Below are positions 8,994 to 18,200 of a stretch of DNA of 64,000 bases, one piece after another. A model generated the notes under the pieces. The model searched no databases. It had not been told where the DNA came from and saw nothing but the letters and a program-made list of their open reading frames with translations. Positions within the stretch are counted from its first letter, which is position 1. Each line of letters starts with the position of its first letter. This DNA is from Variovorax paradoxus (GTDB taxonomy: Bacteria; Pseudomonadota; Gammaproteobacteria; Burkholderiales; Burkholderiaceae_C), in NCBI RefSeq assembly GCF_000834655.1, contig NZ_JXQQ01000028.1, positions 62,001 to 126,000 on the forward strand, in the 5' to 3' direction. A program made the position numbers and the translations under genes.

Positions 8994-10054
8994 GCCTTGC
9001 GCAGCGCGTCGGCCACCGCGTTCAAGACCTTGGACGCTGCCGCGCCGAATGCGGGCGTGCGTTCGTTGCTGGTTTCGCCGCCTTTCCAGTTCAGCACGAA
9101 GGCGAAGGTGACCGGCACGTTGTTGAACCGCATCTGCCCCGCCAGCGACAGCGCATGGAAGTCTTCCCAGTCGATGCTGCCGCCCTTGCCGTAGGAGACG
9201 ACGTCGGCGGGCACCACCTGCCACAGCGCGGTCGCCTGCGAGGAAATGCGCTTGAACTCGCGCAGGCTGGCCGCGGTGGCGAAGAACTTGCCGGTGAGCG
9301 CCTGCTCGTACCAGGCCACCAGGTCGGAGGCCGAGCTCAGCATCGACTCGGTGGGGTTGATGACGTCGGTGCGCGGGGTCAGGCCGGCGTTGTCGCCGCT
9401 CAGTATCTTCAGCATGCCGGGCCAGCCCAGGTCGACGCCGATGGGAGCGCCCGCCAGGTAAGAGAAAACGCGCCGGGTGGAATCGAAGATCTGCGTGTTG
9501 GCGAGGCCCGCCTGCGCGATCAGTGCCCGGACCCGGTCGGGCCCCGCCGCCGCCATCGCGATGTCGGTGGCGGTGTTGTCGCTGCGCGCGATCATCGCGT
9601 CCAGCACGTTGCCGTAGTTCGAGGTGCCTGTGAGCCCGCCCAGCACCGAGCTGCTGATGCTGCGCTGCGCGTCGCTCACCTCGCAGCGTGTCGACAGGCC
9701 GATGCTGCTGCCCGGCGCCTCGGCCTCGCGCAGGAACTGCGCCAGGATGAAGGTCTTGACCGCGCTGGCGGCGAAGAGCTTGCGCTCCGTGCCCTGCCCT
9801 GCGGACCAGGGGATGGGCGACACGTCCGTGCGCACCAGCGCGCCCGAGGTGTCGGGGGCCATCGCCGTGAATTCGTTGATCGCCTGGCTGACGGCGGTGG
9901 GCACGCCTTGGGCAAAGCTGCTGAAGCTCGTGCCGCCGCCGCAGGCCACGAGGGCCGGCGCCGCGATGGCCGCGGCGGCGCTGCGAAGCGCGTGCCGGCG
10001 GCCGGCCAGCGAAGGGATGTCGGTCACGGATTTCTTGCCTGGATGGATGTTCAT
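8990..10054 (-). CDS. Serine hydrolase lipoprotein, class A beta-lactamase/DD-peptidase fold
   Basis: 354 residues from ATG 10054, with AGAGGA upstream. The N-terminus has a twin-arginine-like leader (GRRHALRSAAAA) ending in lipobox LVAC followed by GGG, so it is probably an exported, lipid-anchored protein. Penicillin-recognising motifs are present: SAVK (S97, K100), SDN (158-160) and KGG (290-292). It lies behind the DUF4150 tip gene and is coupled to the unknown gene after it. Plausible roles are peptidoglycan trimming for T6SS assembly or a beta-lactamase. Because it carries its own export signal, it is unlikely to be a classical T6SS cargo. Confidence 0.85.
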   Translation of the reverse strand: MNIHPGKKSVTDIPSLAGRRHALRSAAAAIAAPALVACGGGTSFSSFAQGVPTAVSQAINEFTAMAPDTSGALVRTDVSPIPWSAGQGTERKLFAASAVKTFILAQFLREAEAPGSSIGLSTRCEVSDAQRSISSSVLGGLTGTSNYGNVLDAMIARSDNTATDIAMAAAGPDRVRALIAQAGLANTQIFDSTRRVFSYLAGAPIGVDLGWPGMLKILSGDNAGLTPRTDVINPTESMLSSASDLVAWYEQALTGKFFATAASLREFKRISSQATALWQVVPADVVSYGKGGSIDWEDFHALSLAGQMRFNNVPVTFAFVLNWKGGETSNERTPAFGAAASKVLNAVADALRKA

Positions 10055-10074
10055 TCGGGTTCCTCTGAATCGTT

Positions 10075-10467
10075 TCAACTGATGACCATGACCTTGGACT
10101 GGCTCGGCGCGACCACCGTGCCGAGCGCGTTGCCGGCGTTCTGCCTGGTGGGCGTCGACAGGCGGATGGCGGGCTGGCCCTCGAACTTGACCTTCGCGCT
10201 GCCGACGACGAATTCGACTTCGCCCTGGCTCTTCTTGGACACCACGCCGCCGACCTTGCCGAGCTCGTCTCCGTTGGTGAGCGGGATCTTCGAAGCCTTG
10301 GTGAGCGCGGGCATGCCGCTCACCAGCACCTTGGTGGTGGGCGAATCGCCCATCGACGGCAGGCCGATGTTGGGAAACGGCGTGGCCACCGGCCCCCCGG
10401 GCGTGGGGACCTCGCAGACATCGGGCGTGGCCATGCACTGGCCGCCGGCAAGGGTCACTGCGAACAT
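10075..10467 (-). CDS. DUF4150 PAAR-like spike-tip protein
   Basis: 130 residues from ATG 10467, eight bases behind a clear AGGAG. The sequence (MFAVTLAGGQCMATPDVCEVPTP, then FPN and a GD/TNGD-rich body) is the PAAR-like DUF4150 family, which caps VgrG trimers as a sharp tip. There is no fused toxin domain. It sits 13 bases after the DUF3540 gene in the vgrG-DUF2169-pentapeptide-DUF3540-DUF4150 order known from other proteobacterial T6SS clusters. The frame continues upstream, but the start chosen has the ribosome-binding site and the family N-terminus. Confidence 0.88.
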   Translation of the reverse strand: MFAVTLAGGQCMATPDVCEVPTPGGPVATPFPNIGLPSMGDSPTTKVLVSGMPALTKASKIPLTNGDELGKVGGVVSKKSQGEVEFVVGSAKVKFEGQPAIRLSTPTRQNAGNALGTVVAPSQSKVMVIS

Positions 10468-10480
10468 GCGTCGTGCTCCT

Positions 10481-11209
10481 TCAACCGAGGTCGATGCGTT
10501 GGCCGTCGATCTTGACGGTGCCTTCGGCGAGCACGCTGGCCTGCCGAGCATGCAGTTGGGCATGGCCCTCGACCTCCCAGCGCGTGCGCCCGGCGCGCAG
10601 GTCGTCGAGTTCCTCGACGGTGCGAAAGCTGCTGCGCACCTTCTGCACCAGGCGGCCGACCTGCGAACTCAGGTTGCGCGCGAACAGCTGCATCTCGCCG
10701 ACGACGCCGGTGAAGCTGCCGGCCGAGGCATTGGCGTGGCCGAAGCGCAGGTCGCCGTGGGCCGCCTCCAGCGTCAACTGCGGCGTGCGCGCACGCAGGC
10801 CGGCCGATGCCGCGATGTCCACCTCGCGACCTTCGATGCGAACGCTTCCCTCCTGCGTGACGAACCGGGCACCACCCGGCAGTTGCACCGTCGCCTGCGC
10901 CTGCGACGGCGCGGCGCGCGACAGCACGGCCAGCACGTGCTGGCGGCAGGGCAGCACGCGCATCGCGCCGTCCAGCGGCTCGGCCAGCGGCATGTCGGGC
11001 GTGAGGCACAGCAGCACGACATCGCCGTCTTCCGGCGCCAGCAGGCAACTGGGCGCGACCTGCGCGCGTTGCTCGCCTTCGCTGCTGCGCACGAACAGCC
11101 ACGCCCCGGCGCGACCGCAGACGGTGCCGGTGACCAGGCGGGGGCCGGCCGCTGCGCTGTCGGGCACGAAGGGCGCAAAGGTGGCGAGGGAGGGATCGTT
11201 GCTGCTCAT
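10481..11209 (-). CDS. DUF3540 T6SS spike-associated protein
   Basis: 242 residues. The N-terminal part resembles a small OB/beta domain (GTVCGRAGAWLFVRSSEGEQRAQVAPSC-type). The C-terminal half is a run of short beta repeats (VRIEGREVDIAA, LTLEAAHGDLRFG, VKIDGQRIDL) like a beta-helix. This matches DUF3540, found with DUF2169 and DUF4150 beside vgrG genes. It is probably a structural or adaptor part of the spike. It lies between the pentapeptide gene (gap 12) and the PAAR-like gene. Confidence 0.82.
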   Translation of the reverse strand: MSSNDPSLATFAPFVPDSAAAGPRLVTGTVCGRAGAWLFVRSSEGEQRAQVAPSCLLAPEDGDVVLLCLTPDMPLAEPLDGAMRVLPCRQHVLAVLSRAAPSQAQATVQLPGGARFVTQEGSVRIEGREVDIAASAGLRARTPQLTLEAAHGDLRFGHANASAGSFTGVVGEMQLFARNLSSQVGRLVQKVRSSFRTVEELDDLRAGRTRWEVEGHAQLHARQASVLAEGTVKIDGQRIDLG

Positions 11210-11221
11210 GGCTGGGGGCTC

Positions 11222-12319
11222 TCAGGAAAGGGTGGCCGGCGCCGGGCGCCAGTCTTCGGCGCGGGCGCGCTCGGCATCGGTGGCGAAACTGCCGCGCCGC
11301 ACGGCGTCACTCCAGTTGGTGCCGCGCTCGATGACGCGATGCAGGTTTGCGCCGCTGAAGTCGGCGTGGCTGCAATCGGCGCCGCTCAGGTCGGCATGCG
11401 AGAAGTCGCTGTGCACGAACACCGCCCGCGCCATCTGCGCGCCCTGGCAGCGGGCGCCGGCGAAGTTGGATCTGGAAGCGCGCAGCTGCACGAGCCGCGC
11501 GGCCGCGAGATCGGCGCGCGCGAAGTCCGACATCTCGAAGCTCGCGTCGTCGAGCAGCGCGCGCGCCAGGCGTGCATCGCCGAAGCGCACATGCAGGCCC
11601 GTTGCGCCGCTGAACACCGCGCCCTCGAGCGTTGCGTTCTGGAACTGGGCCTGCTGCAACTGCGCCTTCGAGAAATCGGCGCCCGAGAGATCGGCGCGGT
11701 TGAACTGCGCCATCGACAGCACGCAATTGCCCAGGCGCTGGCCCGCCAGCCTGGCCCCGGCCAGGTAGGCCTGGGTGAGGTCGGTGGCGTCGAAGCGGGC
11801 GCTGCCCAGTTCGGCATCCATGGCCGTGAAGCGTTGCAGCCGCGCACGGCTGAAATCGGTGGCGTCGAAGCGGCACTGGTGCGCATCGGTGTGCGGCAGC
11901 GCGGCATCGGCGAAGCTCGCCGCCGACAGGTCGCATCGGTCGAACATGGCGTGGGTCCATTGCGCGCCCGCGGCATCGATCTCGCGCAGACTGCATTCGC
12001 TCATCGAGATGCGCGCGCCGCGCGAACCGCGCAGCGAAGCGCCCTGCAGGTCGCAGGCGTGCCACTGCGTGGCCGTGAGCGTCGCCTCCGCGAGCACCGC
12101 ATCGGACAGCGTGCAGCGCTCGAACACGGCGCCTTCCAGGTTGGCCCCTTCGAGGCGCGCCTGCCGGAGGTCGACGTCGCGCCAGTGCACCCTGGAAAGG
12201 TCGCGCCCTGCGAAGTCGAGCCCCGCGACGCTGGCGCCGGTCAGCTGGCGGCCGCGCTGCGCGATGGCCGCCAGGGCGGCATCGGCGTCGGCGAAGGCGG
12301 CGGATGCGCTCATGTTCAT
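11222..12319 (-). CDS. Pentapeptide-repeat protein of the T6SS spike module
   Basis: 365 residues from ATG 12319, coupled by ATGA to the preceding fusion gene; a second ATG lies at 12313. Almost the whole chain is A(D/N)LXX-type pentapeptide repeats (LEGANLEGAVFERC, ADLSGADFSKAQL, HADLSGADCSHADFSGANL), forming a right-handed quadrilateral beta-helix. There is no signal peptide, membrane segment or enzymatic motif. Its position between a DUF2169-pentapeptide fusion and DUF3540/DUF4150 suggests a rigid extension or loading platform on the VgrG spike. That role is inferred. Confidence 0.85.
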   Translation of the reverse strand: MNMSASAAFADADAALAAIAQRGRQLTGASVAGLDFAGRDLSRVHWRDVDLRQARLEGANLEGAVFERCTLSDAVLAEATLTATQWHACDLQGASLRGSRGARISMSECSLREIDAAGAQWTHAMFDRCDLSAASFADAALPHTDAHQCRFDATDFSRARLQRFTAMDAELGSARFDATDLTQAYLAGARLAGQRLGNCVLSMAQFNRADLSGADFSKAQLQQAQFQNATLEGAVFSGATGLHVRFGDARLARALLDDASFEMSDFARADLAAARLVQLRASRSNFAGARCQGAQMARAVFVHSDFSHADLSGADCSHADFSGANLHRVIERGTNWSDAVRRGSFATDAERARAEDWRPAPATLS

Positions 12320-15213
12320 GCCTTTCGCGCCTCGGGCCGGCCGGGGATCTGCATGAGCGTGCCGGTGGTCAGTGCGCCTGCTGTGTGCGCCTGCACGATC
12401 GCCGAGCCGTAGACGTCGCTGGCATGCAGGTTGGCGCCGCCCAACTGCGCACCGGCGAGCTGTGCATGGCGCAGCGAGGCGCCCATCAGGTTGGCACCGC
12501 GGGCGTCGGCGGCATCGAGCGTGCTGCGGGAGAAATTGGCGCCCTTGGCATTGGCGCCGGCCAGCAGGAGCCCGGCCGCGTGCGCGCCGCTGAAGTCGGC
12601 GCGCTCCAGCGAAGCCGATTGCATCGCTGCGCCGCGCAGGTCCACGCCGTCGCTCCAAGCCGCCCCATCGAGGTTCACACCCCGCAGGTTCGTGCCCGCG
12701 AACACGGTGCCGGCGCCGGCGCGCGCGCCACGCAGATTGGCGCCGCTCAAGTCCACCTTCGGCGCCTGCGTCCCGTACCACTGCGAGCGCTCGGCCTGCA
12801 CGGATGCCAGTGCAGCGCCATCCATACGCGCGGCATCGAAGCGCGCCGCCGTCAGCGTGGCACCCGCGAGGTCCGCGCCCTCGAGGCCGCACTCGCTGAA
12901 GTTGGCCTGCCCGGCCTGCAGCTTCGCGCCGCGCAGGCCGGCCATGCGGCTGCCGCTGAAGTCGGCCCGGGCGCACTGGGCGTCTTGCAAGCCGGCGCCG
13001 GTGAAGTCGCTGCGACTGAAATCCGCTGCCTTCAATGTGGCACCGCCGAGCGTGGCGCCGGCAAGCCGACTGCCGGCCGCGCGCACCGACTGGAAGCTGG
13101 CCTTGGTCGCATCGGCGCCCTCGAAACTCGCTCCCTGCAGGATGGCCTTGTCGAAGCGGGTGCCGGCCAGGCGTGCGCGATCGAAGCGCGTCTTATCGAG
13201 CGTCGCGGCGCTGAAGTCGGCGTTGGACAGGTCGAGGTCGCTGAGGTCCAGGCCGTCCAGCTTCAACCCGGCAAAGCTGCGGCCCTCGGCCTGCCATGCG
13301 ATCACTTCCTCGCGGGTCGTCGGCGGATGCGGCGCTGCGACGGGTGCCTCCGCGGGTGGGGCGGCTGCTGGGGCCGCCGCGGCGGCCGTGGCCGGTGCGG
13401 CCAGTGCCGAGGCCGCCGGCCCCAGCGCAGCGGTCGCGACGGAAGCCGCTGCCGGAGCCGCCACCGCAGCCGCTGGCGTCTTGGCGCCCGGTGCGCCGGC
13501 GACCGGCGCCGAGCCGGGCTGCGACGACAACGCCAGCGGTGCCGCGCCGCCGGCGGCCAGCGCCGGAAACTGCCGCATGAACGCGACCGCTTCGTTGCTG
13601 GCCCCACTGCGGCTCAGCGCATCGGCCACGTCGTTGTGGTCGATGCCGTTGTCGCGCATCAGCTGCTGTGTCTGCAGCCGCATCTGCTGCGTCTGTGCCT
13701 CGATGTCCGCAAGGCTCACGGCGGCCGGCGGCAACTCTCCCTGCCGCGAACGGACGAACGCGTCCACGTCGGCCTGGGTGAGGCCGTTCTGGGCGAGCAG
13801 CGCCGCATGCTCGGCCTGGAGCTTCTGCGTCATGGTCTCGATCTCGGCCAGCGAGACGTCGCGCACCGGTGGCGGCGGCTGCATCAGTGCGTCGATCTGC
13901 GACCGCGGGATGCCGTGCTCGGCCAGCAGCCGGTCGGTCTGTGCATTCATCTCGGCGGTGACGCGTTCGATCTCCGCCAATGCCGGATCGGTGACCGCCG
14001 CGGGCACCGGTGCAGCGACGTCCTGCTTCCGGGCGTTCCCCGAAGATGCCGAAGGGGTCTGGGCACCGGCAACCGCTGCTGCTGCGGCGCTCGCTGCCGC
14101 GGCGGGCAGGCTTGCGGCGCCCGCGGACGCGGCCAGGGATGCCGCCTCCTTCGCGGCGGCCGCTGCCGCCGACGCCGCACCAGCGGCTGCTGCCGCCGAG
14201 GCTGCACCTGCGGCGGCGGCCCCAGGTGGCGGCAACTGGTCGCGGTAGTGCGCTTCCGGCAGCGGCGCGGCGCGCAGCGGCTCCCAGCCCATGACCAGGC
14301 ACGCCACGTCCTGCGCCTCCTCGTCCGCGACCTCCAGCGTGCCGCGGTACAGCACCGCGCCCAGGCCCAGGCCCGGCATCAGCCAGACCGTCTCGGCGTG
14401 GGTGGCGACTTCCTTGAACACGGGCTGCGCGTCCGCGCCACGCAGCGCCGCGAAGCAGCGCCCGCGCAGGGCCGGCAGCGCGCTGTCGATGCGCGGCTGC
14501 TCGGGATGCAGGTGGCTCAGCTCGATCGCCTCGTCGCCGGTGAAGAAGCCGGCCAGGCGCTGGTCGGGCGGCGCGCTCTGGAAGTAGTCGCCCTGGGTGT
14601 CCTCGGGCAGGTGCGGCCAGGTGTTCTGCAGCCAGGCCTTGCCGACGGCGCCCAGGTGGCGCTGGCGTTGCGGCGCGCTGCTGTCCACACCCCAGTAGCC
14701 GGCCGGTGCCGGCCGGTCGCCCTTGAAGACGATCGGGTGGCGCGGGTCTTCCACGTTGGGCAGGGCCGGTGCGGCCTTGCCGAGCGGGTTGGCTTCGTCG
14801 CCCGGGCCGCCGAAGGCGTTGGCCGGGACCAGCGGCATGCGCGTGAACGGCGCCGGCGACGACAGCGCGCCGAGCGCGCTCCAGTGCCGGTCGCCGTGCA
14901 CGAGCAAGGGCTTGTCCAGGCTGCCCACGCGCGCACGCACCGCGAGCTGGGTCACGGGCGTGGCGCCGGGCGCGCAAGCCTCGCCGTACAGCATGAACTC
15001 GGCCTTCGGCTTGGGGTAGCCCTCGTCGAGCACGGCCGGCGCGCCGGGTGCCTGCGGCAGCAGTTGCCAGAGCTCGGTTTCGGGCCGCAGCGCATCGAAG
15101 CGCGCCGATGCCAGCGGAAACAGCGCCACCAGGCCGACCGCCAGCCGGTCGCGTTGCTGCCATCGCAGCGCGCGATGGACCACCGCCATGCTGTCGGGCT
15201 TGATGATCTTCAT
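12316..15213 (-). CDS. DUF2169 adaptor fused to helical repeats and a pentapeptide beta-helix
   Basis: 965 residues. Residues 1-310 match DUF2169 (MKIIKPDSMAVVHRALRW start), a family that in Agrobacterium acts as loading adaptor for a T6SS effector. Two alanine-rich linkers flank three copies of a 40-45-residue helical unit starting LA(E/D)IE and ending in a (H/N)GI/LxxxxxDA segment (about residues 405-540). The last third is pentapeptide repeats (LDLSDLDLSNADFSAATL, RADFSGAHAAG). It overlaps the next pentapeptide gene by ATGA and lies directly downstream of two vgrG genes. No toxin domain is seen, so it may be adaptor, cargo or both. Confidence 0.85.
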   Translation of the reverse strand: MKIIKPDSMAVVHRALRWQQRDRLAVGLVALFPLASARFDALRPETELWQLLPQAPGAPAVLDEGYPKPKAEFMLYGEACAPGATPVTQLAVRARVGSLDKPLLVHGDRHWSALGALSSPAPFTRMPLVPANAFGGPGDEANPLGKAAPALPNVEDPRHPIVFKGDRPAPAGYWGVDSSAPQRQRHLGAVGKAWLQNTWPHLPEDTQGDYFQSAPPDQRLAGFFTGDEAIELSHLHPEQPRIDSALPALRGRCFAALRGADAQPVFKEVATHAETVWLMPGLGLGAVLYRGTLEVADEEAQDVACLVMGWEPLRAAPLPEAHYRDQLPPPGAAAAGAASAAAAAGAASAAAAAAKEAASLAASAGAASLPAAAASAAAAAVAGAQTPSASSGNARKQDVAAPVPAAVTDPALAEIERVTAEMNAQTDRLLAEHGIPRSQIDALMQPPPPVRDVSLAEIETMTQKLQAEHAALLAQNGLTQADVDAFVRSRQGELPPAAVSLADIEAQTQQMRLQTQQLMRDNGIDHNDVADALSRSGASNEAVAFMRQFPALAAGGAAPLALSSQPGSAPVAGAPGAKTPAAAVAAPAAASVATAALGPAASALAAPATAAAAAPAAAPPAEAPVAAPHPPTTREEVIAWQAEGRSFAGLKLDGLDLSDLDLSNADFSAATLDKTRFDRARLAGTRFDKAILQGASFEGADATKASFQSVRAAGSRLAGATLGGATLKAADFSRSDFTGAGLQDAQCARADFSGSRMAGLRGAKLQAGQANFSECGLEGADLAGATLTAARFDAARMDGAALASVQAERSQWYGTQAPKVDLSGANLRGARAGAGTVFAGTNLRGVNLDGAAWSDGVDLRGAAMQSASLERADFSGAHAAGLLLAGANAKGANFSRSTLDAADARGANLMGASLRHAQLAGAQLGGANLHASDVYGSAIVQAHTAGALTTGTLMQIPGRPEARKA

Positions 15214-15250
15214 GACGGATCGACCGCGGGGTGGGTGGATGGCATGGCGC

Positions 15251-18200
15251 TCAACCCAGCTTGATCAGGCCACCGTCGAGCGAGACGCCCAGCGGTTGGA
15301 AGTCGGCCTTGGCATCGCCGAAATTGACGTGCAGGCCGGTGTGCGTCGCCTTCCAGCCGGCGGGGCCGAACGCGAGCGAGGCCTGGTCCCGGTTGATGCT
15401 CAGGCCGTGCAACAGCGGCGTCGTCGGGGCGGTCGCGACGTTGGCGGCCCGCGTGGTGGCGGCCACCAGCAGGGCCGCCGCCTTGCTGACGGCGCTGACG
15501 GCTTCGCGGTCGGCCTTGGCCAGCGGCACGCGCGCGAGCTTCAACGGGGCGTTGGCCGGCAGCACGCCCGCCAGGGCGATCGCCTTGTCGGCCTCGGCCA
15601 GCGCCGCACGGGTCGCGGCCCGCGCGCGCCTGGCCGCCGTCAGCGCCCTTTCCGCGGCCTCCTTCGCCGCGAGCGCCGCCACCAGGTTGACTTCGGGCGC
15701 GGGCATCCTGAAGCCCACTTCGATCGCTTCGGCGCTCAGCTCCAGCGCCTCGCCCGTGGCAGCCACCTTCGCGCCGGCCAGGCTCCTGAAGGTGGCGCCA
15801 TCGCCCGCCGCGCCCGACGTGAAGGCCATGCCCGCATAGGCCCCGGCCGGGGTCGGCACCGTGCCGAAGGCACCCGCGGGCGCCTGGGCGTTGAGCGTGT
15901 CGCCGCCTTGCAGGTCGATGAGCCTGGCGATCAGGTGGATGGCACCGTCCGTCAATGCCGTGTCGTCGGCCCAGTCGTCGGTCTTGTCCGCCACCTTGAG
16001 GGTCACGCCGTCGGTCGGACTCATGGTGAAGCCCGCACGCAGCTTCAACGGGTCGGCCGCCAACGGGTTGAGCAGCTTCCACGCGGTCAGGTCGGGCGCA
16101 TCGTCGCCATTGACCGACTGCGCGATGCCCTCCACCCCGAGGCTCATCTCGCTGACCAGCTTCAGGTCGTCGATCTCGGCCTGCAGCTTGCGCGCATAGA
16201 CCTGCATCAGGGCCATCGCGGCCACGTTGGAAACCGCATCCAGCCCGAACTTGCCGATGATGCCGGGCCAGCCCTGCAGCGTGCGGCGATCGGGATTCGT
16301 CGGGGCGGCCTGCGCGGCGGCGCGGCTCTTGTAGCGGTCGTCGATCTCCTTTTCCTTGGCGGCCCGCCAGACCGTCTCGGCGGCGGCGCGCCGGGCGATG
16401 TCGTCGGGCGGCGAGGCCTTGGCGAGTTCGTCGCGCTCGGCCTTCTCGGCCGCCGACCCGTGGGGGCCGTTCGCGTACTTCTGGTCGATCCGCTGCGTTG
16501 CCGCCGCCCGCCATGCGTCGGCGTCCTTGGTGCCCTGAGCGGCCTCCTGGGTGACCTCGGCCGGCGGCGCCTCGGCCTTGAGCTTTTCCTTCTCGGCTGC
16601 CTTGGCCTTGGCCTCCTCGTCGGCAAAGCGCAGGTCGTCGGCCTCCTGGTTCTTCTTGGCCTGCTTCTGATCGGGAGCCAGGAAGACGCCGTCGGCGCTC
16701 GCGTTCACCGCCATGCTGAAGATGGTCGACTGGGTGAAGTTCAGCGCCGTGTAGCCGGCGATCATCGCGCGCAGCTTCTGCTTGGAGATCTCGAGCGCGG
16801 CGGCGCTCGCCTCGTCGTCGAAGGCGCCGGCCTGAATCTTCGCGCTCTTGTTCGACTTGCCGCCGAAGGAGCGCTTGAGGCTCAGGCTGTCGGAGTCGTC
16901 GATCGAGATGTTCTTGAGCCCGCTCGTGCCCTCGAACGAGCCGATGCCCGGGAGCGTGCCGAAGTTCGCCTTCCAGCTGATGCTGGAGGACGCGTCGATG
17001 CCGATCTTGGTGCCCATCGACACGTCGTTGGAGAAGGCCGCGCCGATCGAGGCCTTGGTGCCCAGCGACAGCGAATTCGCCGGACCGAAGCTCATCGAGT
17101 TGCTGTTGCCGAAGGACACCGAGTCCTTGCCGCCGGTGGTGGCCTCGTAGATGCTGCCGCCGCCTTCGGGATGGACCGATCCGATGCCCAGGCTGCTCTT
17201 GTGGAAGGGCGAATGCAGCCAGATCACTTCCTTGCCCTTGGTGTCGGCCATGAGCATCTGGTTGCCGCCCTTGGTGCTGATGAGGTTGTCCTGCGGGTTG
17301 CGCTGGTCGACCACGTTCGGCGTGACCGAGTTGGGCACCGCCCCCAGGATCACCGGCTGGTCGGGGTCGCCGTCGGCGAAGGACAGCAGCACCTCGGTGC
17401 CCTTGTGCAGCGGAAAGTGCATGCCGTGTTCGCTGCCCGCATACGGCGAGGCCATGCGCACCGGCGCCGACCCCTTGGCCGCGCCCTTCTCGGTGCGGTC
17501 GAACGGAATCTGCACCTTGTACTGGCCGTGCGCGTCGAGCTCGGCATATTCGCCCGAGCCCTCGGCGTCCACCGTGGCGCTCATGGTGCCGGCCACGCGC
17601 GGCTTGGGCGTGCTGCGCGCGGGGCGGAACTGCGTGGCCGCGGCCAGCGCGACGAAGGTGTTTCGGTAGAGGGTCTGTTCCTCGCGCTCGTTGAAGGGCG
17701 TCTTCAACCCGGCCAGCAAGGCGCCGGCCTGCGAGCCCTCGTGCGTGATCTCGGTGACCAGGTATCGGCCGTTGAAATCGTCGCGGTAGTGGTGCGACAG
17801 GTCCATGAAATAGCCGCTGCGCAGGCCCACCGCGGTGGCCTCGCCGCTGAACACGCGCGCGGCGCAGCGCAGCTCCTCGGCGCGGATCCTGGCGTAGCGC
17901 TGCCCTTCTTCCTCGGTGCGGAAGTTCTCGCCATAGAGCATTTCCTCGCCCACGCCGCCGGCCGAGACCTCGACCTGCGTCACCAGCGGCATGCCGGCGC
18001 GGCGGTGGTTGTAGTCCTGCAGCACCAGGCTGCGCGGCAGCGGCCGCGTGCGGCACACCAGGCCCTGCACCGAATCGGGCGCCTGCCCCACGTCGAGCTC
18101 GTCGGCCGGCCGGTAGTTGACGGCCAGCGCCTGGGCCGGCTGGGCCGTGCTGTCGTCGAGCAGCACCAGCCGGTCGGTGCCCTCGGCCTGCTCGAAGTAG

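Noticed and set aside
8990..10054. Serine hydrolase as a classical T6SS effector
   Set aside because: It carries its own Tat-like lipoprotein leader, so it would be exported independently of the T6SS.
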